A stretch of 64,000 nucleotides of DNA from an uncultured Oscillospiraceae bacterium (GTDB lineage Bacteria; Bacillota; Clostridia; Oscillospirales; Ruminococcaceae). The stretch covers positions 58,962-122,961 of the forward strand of contig CAKSAY010000002.1 of NCBI GenBank assembly GCA_934438055.1, read 5' to 3'. Shown piece by piece: positions 9,449 through 18,147 of this stretch. The notes beneath the pieces are model-generated. The model was not told the DNA's origin and made no database searches. It was given only the letters and a program-made list of their open reading frames with translations. A program made the translations under genes and the position numbers. Numbering within the stretch: position 1 is the first letter of the stretch; each line of letters opens with the position of its first letter.

Positions 9449-10054
9449 TTTGACTCTCCTTTCATAAACAAACTTTCATAAACAAACTTTCATATAATTT
9501 TTTATTCCTCCCCCTTTTCTTTGTTCAAAATGCCAATTAGTAATTATGCTAAATATTAACAATTACTTTGCTGCATTTTATGTATATTATCATTATATTG
9601 TTGAGCAACATAATGATAAACTATAATTACTAATGAATATAGGATATAATGTAAATTATTTGATAATATAATCCTGACAATATAATTATAATACAAAATT
9701 TTGTTAAAACTCTATAATTTATGATATGAAAAATTTATAATACAGATAGTTACATTTTTTATCAAAATTTGCGATAGCTGTTTTTATATAGAAATATAAC
9801 TGCAAAACACACAAATAATACAAAATATTCATTTTTGTCATTTTTACTCTCTTTCATAAAAAACAAAAGGAACAACATAATACTCATTAAAATGGGAATA
9901 CTAGCAATTAAATAGGTGCATAAAGTATTGAAACCTTAGCGTTGAGCAGCAGTATAGTCGTCTGCTCAAAAAACAAAAATACTCCTCTGTTTGAAAGAAC
10001 GAAGGAGCACAAACCGCATATTTATTCACTATTTTGTAAAATGGAGGCAATCTA
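9449..10054. other. AT-rich intergenic region
   Basis: About 600 bases, very AT-rich, between divergently transcribed genes. It holds the leader of the giant surface-protein gene on the minus strand and presumably the promoter of the small gene at 10055. I see no convincing gene; the 60-codon open frame on the minus strand at 9901-10083 lacks a ribosome binding site. Confidence 0.5.
9459..9494 (-). repeat. 14-bp tandem repeat in the leader of the giant surface-protein gene
   Basis: Two full copies and one partial copy of CTTTCATAAACAAA lie directly next to the ribosome binding site. On the transcribed strand each unit reads TTTGTTTATGAAAG, so the last unit supplies part of the Shine-Dalgarno GAAAGGAG and each unit has an ATG. 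Confidence 0.8.
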
Positions 10055-10261
10055 ATGAACGAAAACCAACACATTGAAATCACAACGAGAGACAGACTTC
10101 TCAGAGCATGGCAAAATTCTATGGAGATGGTTCGAGATTTTGTGAATTATTCAAACGAAATTGAAGATGACGAAGACGTGGCCAGAGTTTTTTCAGACTT
10201 TGCAAAGCAAGAGGGAATGCAGGCATCTAAACTCAGAGAATTACTCGAGCAGTATCAATAA
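10055..10261 (+). CDS. Small conserved helical protein of unknown function
   Basis: 68 residues, acidic, fully helical in appearance: a first helix around RDRLLRAWQNSMEMVRDFV and a second around DEDVARVFSDFAKQEGMQASKLRELLEQY. The pattern of Glu and a late EGMQASKL resembles half of a ferritin-like bundle, but no complete metal site can be shown. GGAGG sits eight bases before the ATG, which supports real translation. It stands alone, and a terminator follows about 150 bases on. Confidence 0.65.
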   Translation: MNENQHIEITTRDRLLRAWQNSMEMVRDFVNYSNEIEDDEDVARVFSDFAKQEGMQASKLRELLEQYQ

Positions 10262-10412
10262 CGTCTGCAAATCACTTGCTCTTAATAAAATGCTCTCTTT
10301 GAATTTCGTGAAAGCTCCTGTCACTTTCACTCCCTCGCAATAAATGAAACACCATGCTAAGACAACGTATTGAATTGTGCAGTAAGTTATATTAGAAAAA
10401 CACATCCCATAG

Positions 10413-10450
10413 AAAAAAGGAGTTGTACATTACGTACAACTCCTTTTTTT
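10413..10450. terminator. Bidirectional terminator between the small gene and hpf
   Basis: A perfect stem (AAAAAAGGAGTTGTAC at 10413-10428 with GTACAACTCCTTTTTT at 10434-10449) has a five-base loop. T-runs on both strands let it serve the converging genes on either side. Confidence 0.9.
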
Positions 10451-10483
10451 GTTCAAGATCTATGTTTTTATGCGCTACATATC

Positions 10484-11020
10484 TCATTCACAAATGAGCA
10501 TACCATATCCATTCTTTCTATTGTAGACAATATGGGTCATCCCATCCTCACCGAGATAAACAAAGAAGCTATGACCGAGCATCTCCATCTGCACAATAGC
10601 TTCATCATCGGTCATCATTTGAAGCAAAACCTTTTTCTCACGTTTAATGTCAGTAGATGGATTGTCTTCTGAAAACTCTAAATTATCATCCAGTCCAACC
10701 ATGGCGCTTGCCAAGACATCAATGCCGGACTTTCTCTTTTTGTCAACCAAGCTGGTTTTGAGTTTGCGGAGCTTTCTCTTCAAATTATCAACAGCAAAGT
10801 CAATCGAAGGCTCAATCTTCTCTGCCACAGCCTCTCCACGAATAAAGCTGCCCGCGTCTTTCACCGTAATATCAGTCTTATAACCCGCCACATTTTTAGA
10901 AATTGTCACGTCAAAAAGAGCGGTTTGCGGAAGCATTTTTTCTACCCTTTTGAGTTCCTTGTCAATACCATCTTTGGTACCCTGTTTTAATTCAAAACCT
11001 CTAGCAGAAATATTAATCAT
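10484..11020 (-). CDS. hpf: Ribosome hibernation promoting factor, long form
   Basis: 178 residues from the ATG at 11020, preceded by AAAGGAGG; an upstream in-frame ATG at 11077 lacks a site. The N-terminal ~95 residues are the S30AE/YfiA domain (MINISARGFELKQG, then DVTISKNVAGYKTDITVKD). A linker around residues 100-120 follows. The C-terminal ~55 residues (VLLQMMTDDEAIVQMEMLGH, FFVYLGEDG) are the dimerisation domain found in long Hpf. It joins 70S ribosomes into inactive 100S dimers in stationary phase. It is monocistronic. Confidence 0.95.
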   Translation of the reverse strand: MINISARGFELKQGTKDGIDKELKRVEKMLPQTALFDVTISKNVAGYKTDITVKDAGSFIRGEAVAEKIEPSIDFAVDNLKRKLRKLKTSLVDKKRKSGIDVLASAMVGLDDNLEFSEDNPSTDIKREKKVLLQMMTDDEAIVQMEMLGHSFFVYLGEDGMTHIVYNRKNGYGMLICE

Positions 11021-11161
11021 CTTTTTTTCCTCCTTTTTAATCAAGGGCGCACAGTCCCAATTTGAACAAATAATCAAATTAAGAACGGCAAAAGAGAAAT
11101 ATGCAGTTTTTAAATGAAAAACAATTCATTTTTCTCTGCCGTCAAAAAAATGAACAAAATC

Positions 11162-12367
11162 TTATTTACCCGATTTTAAAATGCCCTTTGTATCTCTGGC
11201 AATCATCAATTCCTCATTGGTGGGGATGATAAAAACCGAAACATCAGAAGTATCAGTTGAAATTCTCGCTTCCGATGCAGAAAGAGAAACGTTTTTCTCC
11301 CTATCGAGTTCAATCCCCAAAAAAGACATATCCTCGCAGACTCTTTCTCTCAAAGCATCAGAATGTTCGCCGATTCCACCGGTGAAAACCACCCCGTCAA
11401 GTCCTCCCATGGCCGCAGCATAAGCGCCGATATATTTTTTAATCTGAAAAGACTGCATATCCAAAGTAATTTTTGCCCTTTCATTTCCCGCATCTGCTGC
11501 AGAACGCACATCTCTGTCATCGCTTCCTACACCGGAAAGTCCTAAATATCCGGATTGATTATTGAGCATGTCATTCATCTGCTGCGTTGTCATCTGCTCT
11601 TTCTCCATTAAATAGGTGATAATCGAGGGGTCAACGCTGCCCGAACGAGTGCCCATCAACAGGCCATCCAATGGTGTAAAACCCATCGTTGTGTCCAACG
11701 ATTTGCCGTTTTTAACAGCCGTAATCGAAGAACCGTTTCCCAAATGACAGGTGACGAGTTTTAACTTCTCCAAAGGTCTCTCCATAAGCTCTGCTGCCCT
11801 AGCCGAAACATAACGATGTGAGGTCCCGTGAAAACCATATTTTCTAATATTTCTCTTCTCATAATATTCATAAGGAATCCCATAAAGATAAGCTTCCGGA
11901 GGCATGGACTGATGGAAAGACGTGTCAAAAACAGCAACCTGAGGAATCTCTTTGCCGAAAACCTTTTCACAGGCTTGAATCGCCAGCAGCGCTGCCGGAT
12001 TGTGCAAAGGCGCAAGTTCGCAGTACTGCTGCACCATTTGCATAACCTCCGGTGTAATACGGGTAGATTCCTTAAATTTTTCGCCGCCCTGCACAACGCG
12101 ATGTCCAATCGCTGCAATTTCATCAATAGAAGATATTACACCATATTCTTTACTGGTTAAAAGCGATATCACCTTCTCAAAAGCCTCCGTATGTGTTGGA
12201 AAATCAGGCTCTTCACAAAACGATCTTCCGTCTGCTGTCTTGTGATTAATTTCTCCGCCGATTCCAATTCGTCCACACACACCCTTCGCCAAAACGCTTT
12301 CATCCTGCATTTGGATAAGCTGATATTTAAGCGAAGAACTGCCTGCGTTAACCACCAAAACTTTCAT
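11162..12367 (-). CDS. ackA: Acetate kinase
   Basis: Catalyses acetyl phosphate + ADP to acetate + ATP, the ATP-yielding last step of acetate fermentation. Family marks are VVNAGSSSLKYQLI at the N-terminus, HRVVQGGEKF, VFDTSFHQSMP, GFHGTSHRYVS, GTRSGSVDPSII and VFTGGIGEHS. Length is the usual ~400 residues. The start is uncertain: the ATG at 12367 gives the family N-terminus MKVLVVNAG, but the in-frame GTG at 12376 sits better (8 bases) behind AGGAAAGGA. No phosphotransacetylase gene is adjacent. It diverges from tmcAL, a common pairing in Firmicutes. Confidence 0.95.
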   Translation of the reverse strand: MKVLVVNAGSSSLKYQLIQMQDESVLAKGVCGRIGIGGEINHKTADGRSFCEEPDFPTHTEAFEKVISLLTSKEYGVISSIDEIAAIGHRVVQGGEKFKESTRITPEVMQMVQQYCELAPLHNPAALLAIQACEKVFGKEIPQVAVFDTSFHQSMPPEAYLYGIPYEYYEKRNIRKYGFHGTSHRYVSARAAELMERPLEKLKLVTCHLGNGSSITAVKNGKSLDTTMGFTPLDGLLMGTRSGSVDPSIITYLMEKEQMTTQQMNDMLNNQSGYLGLSGVGSDDRDVRSAADAGNERAKITLDMQSFQIKKYIGAYAAAMGGLDGVVFTGGIGEHSDALRERVCEDMSFLGIELDREKNVSLSASEARISTDTSDVSVFIIPTNEELMIARDTKGILKSGK

Positions 12368-12507
12368 GTCATCCACCCACTAAATCCTTTCCTGAAATTA
12401 TTTAAAAAGTATGCTATAATATAAAAGTAATAGAAAAATTCTCCAAAAAAGGCCTTTCTCCTAAAATATAGAAACAAAGCCCTCCGCAACGCAGGAAAAG
12501 AAAACGA

Positions 12508-12534
12508 TTTCACAAGCATCTGATGCTTGTGAAA
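12508..12534. repeat. Perfect 13-bp palindrome upstream of ackA
   Basis: TTTCACAAGCATC and GATGCTTGTGAAA separated by one base. It has no flanking T-run, so it is not an obvious terminator. It lies within the structured ackA-tmcAL intergenic region. Confidence 0.75.
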
Positions 12535-12627
12535 ATTTGCATCTTCCATCCGGTGCCGCACCTTTGCATTCTTTCTCATTCCCGCACCTGCCGGACATGC
12601 AACATAGCTGCATAAGAGCCTCTGCCA

Positions 12628-12712
12628 CGAAAGTCGCATGGAATGGCAAATGCCATTCCGTAATCCGCAACGCGGAAGAACTGTTTCGCTTTTCGCGAAA
12701 CAGCGACTTTCG
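12628..12712. repeat. Cloverleaf-architecture inverted-repeat element A
   Basis: A closing stem, CGAAAGTCG/CGACTTTCG (12628-12636 with 12704-12712), encloses three hairpins in a row. They are GGAATGGCA/TGCCATTCC (12640-12659), CCGC/GCGG (12665-12675) and CTGTTTCGC/GCGAAACAG (12681-12703). Outside it, ATAAGAG (12612-12618) can pair with CTCTTAT (12723-12729). A 9-base direct repeat, AACATAGCT, flanks it at 12601-12609 and 12713-12721. It codes for nothing evident. The architecture matches the element at 30920-31031 although the sequence differs. Confidence 0.8.
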
Positions 12713-12861
12713 AACATAGCTTCTCTTATCCTGCCTGAACAAAACAAAAGTGCAGCCGCATTTTTATGTTCTAAATCAAAATACAACTAAGAATACTATA
12801 GTACAATTTTAGAAATTTTGCAAGTAATTTCTATTCATTTTTTGCTAAAAGAGGTGTTACG

Positions 12862-14016
12862 ATGAAAATAGCTGCTGTTATTGCGGAATATAATCCCTTT
12901 CACAACGGACATGCCTACCATCTTCAAAAAGTGAGAGAATTTGCTGACTGCGTGGTCGTTGTCATGAGTGGCCATTTGGTGCAACGGGCAGAACTGGCAT
13001 TCTATGATAAATGGACTCGTACAAAAGCCGCACTGTTAGGGGGTGGAGATTTGGTCATAGAACTCCCCGCTCTTTTTTCCTACGCAAGCGCAGAGAGATT
13101 TGCTCATGGCGCTATAGATTTGTTGAATCATCTAGGCTGTGTGCAAACGGTAAGCTTTGGCAGTGAAGCGGGAAACCTGCATCTGCTCGAAAATCTTGCA
13201 CAAGATTGTATTCATCTGCACAAAAGTCAATCAATGCAAAATCTATTAAAACAGGGCTATAGCTATCCCGCCGCAAGGCAAAAGGCGCTGGGTGAAAGGG
13301 GAAACGCACTGTCTCTTCCAAACAACACACTTGGCGTTGAATATATCAAAGCGGCAAAAGAAATGAATGCCGCTCTCTCCTTTCACACTGTTGCACGAAT
13401 CGGTGCTATGCATGACGCAGAACAAACAGGAAAGTTTTCAAGCTCATCTTATCTGCGCGCGCATCCATCTGAAATGCCCATAGCTATTCCTCCGTCTATC
13501 CTGCCCTTTTTTTACGCAAAATCATGTTGTCAATCTGATAACAAGCGGTTAGAACTACCTACTATGGTTCGTCTTCGACAACTCTCAAAAGAAAACTTCC
13601 TAGAGCTGCCTGATGTGACCGAAGGGTTAGAAAACCGTTTGTTTCGCGCAGCGCAGCAAGCGCAAACATTAGAAGAATTTCTTTCGCTTGCAAAAACCAA
13701 GCGCTATACGCACTCCCGTCTCCGCCGCATTGCACTCTCCGCGCTCTTAGGAATTCACAAACAAGAGATACACCAATTGCCACATTATGCAAGAGTGCTC
13801 GGTTTTAACAATCGCGGCAGGCAGGCGCTGCGACAGATGCAACAGGTGTCTGCATTGCTGATTACGCCCGATTTTCCCACTATCTATCGAAAATACCCAA
13901 TGCTTGCAAAGTGGGATAAACTAGCAACCGATCTTTTCTTTTTAACAACCAAGCAGCGACGTCCATGCGGAGAAGATTTTAGAAGACGCCCCATCCAAAT
14001 GAACAGTCTCGCCTGA
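12862..14016 (+). CDS. tmcAL: tRNA(Met) cytidine acetate ligase TmcAL (YlbM family)
   Basis: 384 residues, near the family norm. The N-terminal nucleotidyltransferase motif is clear: AAVIAEYNPFHNGHAYHL with the HxGH-like signature, then VVVMSGHLVQRAE. The middle holds the conserved LPNNTLGVEYIKA (substrate region) and the later part KTKRYTHSRLRRIALSALL. TmcAL uses acetate and ATP to acetylate the wobble cytidine of elongator tRNA(Met). The ATG has GAGGTG eight bases upstream. Its divergent neighbour is acetate kinase, a recurrent association. Confidence 0.93.
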   Translation: MKIAAVIAEYNPFHNGHAYHLQKVREFADCVVVVMSGHLVQRAELAFYDKWTRTKAALLGGGDLVIELPALFSYASAERFAHGAIDLLNHLGCVQTVSFGSEAGNLHLLENLAQDCIHLHKSQSMQNLLKQGYSYPAARQKALGERGNALSLPNNTLGVEYIKAAKEMNAALSFHTVARIGAMHDAEQTGKFSSSSYLRAHPSEMPIAIPPSILPFFYAKSCCQSDNKRLELPTMVRLRQLSKENFLELPDVTEGLENRLFRAAQQAQTLEEFLSLAKTKRYTHSRLRRIALSALLGIHKQEIHQLPHYARVLGFNNRGRQALRQMQQVSALLITPDFPTIYRKYPMLAKWDKLATDLFFLTTKQRRPCGEDFRRRPIQMNSLA

Positions 14017-14399
14017 AAAAGAATAGATTCCTGCATGAGCATAGCATGTTGCGCTCGATTGCACTGCAAAGAATCATTTGTGCGGCAATGCTATAAGTCA
14101 TCCTTTCCTATTTTAACCGTCTCTTTCCATCCACAACACGGAGGATAAAGGCGAACATTTGCAAACGCTCAAGAACGCCTTAAAATGCATTTTGCAGATC
14201 GTACTGCATCTTAAATGTTTCAATGACAGAGCAAGCAAAGACATCTGCCTGAAAAATAAAAGGAAATTGGAATGACTGACACGTTGCTCTCTTCACAAAA
14301 CATCGGCAACAGTCATTTCTAAACCAATGGGCGCTTTTATCGCGTTTTAGCATAAATCTGAAAAACGAAAACACTTGTCTGCACAATGCATCTCTTGCG
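14017..14399. other. Intergenic region with several inverted repeats
   Basis: It lies between the converging tmcAL and pcrA genes. I see no gene. Imperfect hairpins are present: ATAGCATGTTGC with GGCAATGCTAT near 14042-14093, and AATGACTG/CAGTCATT with inner TTGC/GCAA near 14271-14317. None has a proper T-run, so the terminators of both genes are not obvious. Confidence 0.5.
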
Positions 14400-16742
14400 C
14401 TATGCTTTAACGAGTTTTGCAAAATTGGCCATTATCTTCTTTTTTCCACGGGTGTCAAACTCCACCTCAACCAAAACGTCATTTCCCATCGGCGTCATTG
14501 AAAGAACCTTTCCGTCGCCAAAAACCGAATGCTGCACCCTATCTCCCTCGTGATAAGAAATAACTGCTTTCTCAACCTTTGTGCGTGTGCCGACGCTGGC
14601 AATATCCGCATTCTTCCATCGTGAGGGCGAAGCCTCTTCAAAATGAATAATTTTAGAAACCGTCTGATCTTCCATTTCCCGCACATTTTCAGGAATTTCA
14701 TCAATAAAACGAGAGGGACGTTCGCAGCGCGTGTTGCCAAAGAGCATTCTCTGTGCAGCATTGGTTATGCAAAGACTGCGACGAGCGCGCGTTATGCCAA
14801 CATAGGCAAGTCTTCGTTCTTCCTCCAAATCCTCCTGCGTTTGAGTGGATTGAAAGCCCGGAAAAATTCCTTCCTCCATTCCAACTAAAAACACTGTGGG
14901 AAACTCTAACCCCTTTGCGCCATGCAGCGTCATCAACACAACCTTATCTTCTTCGCTGTTGTAGTCGTCCAAATCGGTATATAACGCAACCTCTTCCAAA
15001 AACTCAGCAAGTCCCATTTCCGGATCGCTCTGCTGAAAGCGAATCATATTCGTTTTTAACTCCTGAATATTATCCAGTCTTGTCATGCCCTCAACGCCCT
15101 GGTTCTGCAAATACTCCAGATATCCCGTCAATTCAAGCAGCGAATCAAACAGTTCATCCAAATCCCCCATGAGCGCCTGATGTCGAAGCTGTTCAATCAA
15201 ATCGACAAAAGAAGCGATATGTGATACCTTATTGGATAATGCAGCATAAGAGGACGCCTTTTTCATTGTGTCAAAATACGATTGCCCTTCCTTTTCAGAA
15301 ATATCCCGAATTTTATACAAAGTTCCCGCACCAATGCCCCGCTTTGGTTCATTGACGATTCTCGTTAAACGCAAATCGTCGGCAGGATTATTAATCACAT
15401 TCAAATAAGCAAGAACATCCTTGACCTCTTTGCGATCATAAAAGCGTAAGCCTCCAACAATTTTATAGGGTATTCCGGCGCGTACAAAATAGCGCTCAAT
15501 TGCGGCAGACTGTGCATTCATGCGGTATAAAACAGCATGATCGGAATATTTTCCACCGTCCTTTATCGTCTGCATAATCGTTTTTGCAACCAATTCCGCT
15601 TCCTCGTTTTCTGTTGCCACACGGTGAATTGAAACAGGTACGCCATCCCCTGTCTCTGTCCAAAGTCTCTTTTCTTTTCTACCCAGATTATTGGCAATAA
15701 CATGGTTGGCCGCCGTTAAAATATTCTGCGTTGAACGATAGTTCTGTTCCAAACGCACAACCTGTGCATTATGAAACTGCTGTTCAAAGCTGAGAATGTT
15801 TTCAATGGTGGCGCCTCGAAAACGATAAATGCTCTGATCGTCATCTCCCACAACGCAGAGCCTTCTATGCCCGCTCGAGAGAAGACTCACCAGGCGATAC
15901 TGCGCATGATTGGTATCCTGATATTCATCCACTAATATGTAGCGATAACGCTGTTGATATTTTTCTAAAACCTCGGGGAAACGTTCAAAAAGTTCGACTG
16001 TCTTAAAAATAATATCGTCAAAATCGAGCGCATTGGCCTCAAAAAGCTTTTTTTGATAATAATCATAAATTTTTGCAATTTCCTGCTGCCGAAAGTCCGC
16101 AGAGGTCTCCTGTGCAAAATCGTCCACTGTCTTCATTGCATCTTTAGCGCGGCTAATGGTGTGAAACACCGCCTTAGGCTGATAGATTTTATCGCTCATA
16201 TTAAAAGAATGCAGCGCCTCTTTTATCAACCGAATGCTGTCGTCCGTATCATAAATCGTAAAACTGTTCTGATAACCGAGTTTATCTATCTCACGTCTTA
16301 AAATTTGCAGACATTGGGAATGAAACGTTCCGGCATGAACATCTCTGCCTCTTTCCCCCAAAACACGTTCCAAACGCTCTTTTAATTCATTTGCCGCTTT
16401 GTTTGTAAATGTTATGGCTAAAACATTCCATGGAAAAGGAGGGTTATCAGCAAAGAGCGAAATCGCCCTCTGTCTATCAACTTCACTAGAATCCAGAGCG
16501 GCAAGAAACTTGCAGTCTTCTTCGCTGAGAATGGGCATAGTCTCGCTGTGATAGGCATTTCCATAATCAAGAAGATAAGCAATTCGATTGACAATGACAG
16601 TAGTCTTTCCGCTCCCGGCGCCTGCCAAAATTAAGAGAGGGCAATTCACTGAAAAAACCGCCTCTCTCTGTTTGTCGTTTAAATGCGAAAATTGATGGTT
16701 TAAAAACTCTTTCTTTTGCCGGATAAATTCCTTAGGTTCCAT
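14400..16742 (-). CDS. pcrA: UvrD/PcrA-type superfamily 1 DNA helicase
   Basis: 780 residues from the ATG at 16742, seven bases after GGAGG. All SF1A motifs are visible in order: Q-motif region LNDKQREAVF, Walker A LAGAGSGKTT (~residues 41-50), Ia LAITFTNKAANELKERL, DEYQDTNHAQY (motif II), VGDDDQSIYRFRGA (III), RLEQNYRS (IV), TLHGAKGLEFPTVFLVGMEEG (V, split here) and RRLAYVGITRAR (VI). The C-terminal Tudor-like tail (GDRVQHSVFGDGKVLSM) is present. It unwinds DNA 3' to 5' in repair and replication restart. It is monocistronic. Confidence 0.95.
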   Translation of the reverse strand: MEPKEFIRQKKEFLNHQFSHLNDKQREAVFSVNCPLLILAGAGSGKTTVIVNRIAYLLDYGNAYHSETMPILSEEDCKFLAALDSSEVDRQRAISLFADNPPFPWNVLAITFTNKAANELKERLERVLGERGRDVHAGTFHSQCLQILRREIDKLGYQNSFTIYDTDDSIRLIKEALHSFNMSDKIYQPKAVFHTISRAKDAMKTVDDFAQETSADFRQQEIAKIYDYYQKKLFEANALDFDDIIFKTVELFERFPEVLEKYQQRYRYILVDEYQDTNHAQYRLVSLLSSGHRRLCVVGDDDQSIYRFRGATIENILSFEQQFHNAQVVRLEQNYRSTQNILTAANHVIANNLGRKEKRLWTETGDGVPVSIHRVATENEEAELVAKTIMQTIKDGGKYSDHAVLYRMNAQSAAIERYFVRAGIPYKIVGGLRFYDRKEVKDVLAYLNVINNPADDLRLTRIVNEPKRGIGAGTLYKIRDISEKEGQSYFDTMKKASSYAALSNKVSHIASFVDLIEQLRHQALMGDLDELFDSLLELTGYLEYLQNQGVEGMTRLDNIQELKTNMIRFQQSDPEMGLAEFLEEVALYTDLDDYNSEEDKVVLMTLHGAKGLEFPTVFLVGMEEGIFPGFQSTQTQEDLEEERRLAYVGITRARRSLCITNAAQRMLFGNTRCERPSRFIDEIPENVREMEDQTVSKIIHFEEASPSRWKNADIASVGTRTKVEKAVISYHEGDRVQHSVFGDGKVLSMTPMGNDVLVEVEFDTRGKKKIMANFAKLVKA

Positions 16743-16905
16743 AATATCCTCCAATTCATACCTATCCAATGCTTTATTTATCTTCTATTATACCACCTTT
16801 TGTCAAAAAAGAACACCCCCAAACTTTCCAAAGCACCTGCAAAACAACATTGTTATGATGTTAAACGGACGCACAAGCACAATAACAGCGGCTAGCAACA
16901 GATAC

Positions 16906-16941
16906 AAAAAGACACCCGAACTGTCTTTCGGGTGTCTTTTT
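16906..16941. terminator. Terminator downstream of oadB
   Basis: A perfect 15-bp stem, AAAAAGACACCCGAA/TTCGGGTGTCTTTTT, with a six-base loop lies 14 bases after the oadB stop. It has T-runs on both strands. Confidence 0.92.
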
Positions 16942-16954
16942 GTTTACAAGAACG

Positions 16955-18145
16955 CTAGCCCAGCACTGCTAAAAGCACACCGGCGGCAACTGCCGAGCCG
17001 ATCACTCCGGCAACATTAGGCCCCATTGCATGCATCAACAAAAAATTGCTTGGGTTTTCCTTTTGACCAACCTTCTGTGAAACACGCGCAGCCATAGGAA
17101 CTGCCGAAACGCCGGCCGAACCGATGAGAGGATTGACCTTGCCCCCTGTAAAAAGATACATCAATTTTCCGAACAAAACGCCCGCAGCGGTGCCAATGCA
17201 AAAAGCAAAAAGCCCGAGCAGCACAATTCCAATCGTCTCCCATGTTAAAAACACATCGGCAGTGGCAGTAGCGCCCACAGTTACGCCTAAAAAGATGGTG
17301 ATAATATTCATCAGTTCATTTTGTGCAGTCTTCACCAATCTATCGGCAACGCCGCTCTCTTTGAGAATATTACCAAGCATCAACATGCCAACCAAAGGAA
17401 TCGCAGTAGGTATCAACAGAGCGACAATGAGGGTGACCATAATAGGAAAAATAATCTTCTCTGTTTTTGAAACAGGACGAAGCTGCTCCATCACCACAGA
17501 GCGCTCCTTTTTGGTGGTTAAAAGCTTCATAATCGGCGGTTGTATAACAGGAACCAACGCCATATACGAATAAGCTGCAACGGCAATTGAGCCGAGCAGC
17601 GCCGGCGCAAGCGTTTTAGCCACATAAATCGCTGTAGGACCATCTGCGCCGCCAATGATGGCAATAGCTCCGGCCTGATTCAGATCATAACCCAAGATAG
17701 GTGCAATAATAAACGTCAGAAAAATGCCGGCCTGCGCCGCCGCCCCTAAAATAAAACTTTTGGGGTTGGCAATCAAAGGGCCAAAATCGGTCATGGCACC
17801 AATGCCAAGAAAGATGAGAGGCGGATAAATTCCCAGCTTAACACCCAAATAAAGAATGTCTAACAGCCCTCCCTGCTGCAAAACCATTCCATAATCAATC
17901 GTAGAGGACTGAAAAAACTCAGGGTGAAAAATAGCGGCTGATTCAGGCGCCGGAAGGTTGGTGAGCAGCATTCCAAAAGCAATGGGCAAAAGGAGAAGCG
18001 GTTCAAACTGCTTTGCAATTGCAAGATAAATCAATACACCGGCAATCACGAGCATGACAATCGTCTTCCAGCCATCTGCTGAAAAAAGCTGTGCAAATCC
18101 GGAACCGCTCACCAAGCTCTGAATTGTCTCGATAAAAATATCCAT
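16955..18145 (-). CDS. oadB: Na+-transporting decarboxylase beta subunit (OadB/GcdB/MmdB)
   Basis: 396 residues, highly hydrophobic with about ten membrane segments. It carries the family hallmarks: GGLLDILYLGVKLGIYPPLIFLGIGAMTDFGPL, IGGADGPTAIYVAK (the conserved Asp used in Na+/H+ coupling), and SAGVSAVPMAARVSQKVG near the end. It is the membrane carboxylyase that couples decarboxylation of carboxybiotin to sodium export. The substrate (oxaloacetate, methylmalonyl-CoA or glutaconyl-CoA) is set by the alpha subunit, which is not in the window. The gamma-like gene ends two bases upstream. Confidence 0.93.
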   Translation of the reverse strand: MDIFIETIQSLVSGSGFAQLFSADGWKTIVMLVIAGVLIYLAIAKQFEPLLLLPIAFGMLLTNLPAPESAAIFHPEFFQSSTIDYGMVLQQGGLLDILYLGVKLGIYPPLIFLGIGAMTDFGPLIANPKSFILGAAAQAGIFLTFIIAPILGYDLNQAGAIAIIGGADGPTAIYVAKTLAPALLGSIAVAAYSYMALVPVIQPPIMKLLTTKKERSVVMEQLRPVSKTEKIIFPIMVTLIVALLIPTAIPLVGMLMLGNILKESGVADRLVKTAQNELMNIITIFLGVTVGATATADVFLTWETIGIVLLGLFAFCIGTAAGVLFGKLMYLFTGGKVNPLIGSAGVSAVPMAARVSQKVGQKENPSNFLLMHAMGPNVAGVIGSAVAAGVLLAVLG

Positions 18146-18147
18146 GA

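Noticed and set aside
9901..10083. 60-codon minus-strand frame upstream of the small helical gene
   Set aside because: AT-rich promoter region without a ribosome binding site; overlaps the start of the supported gene.
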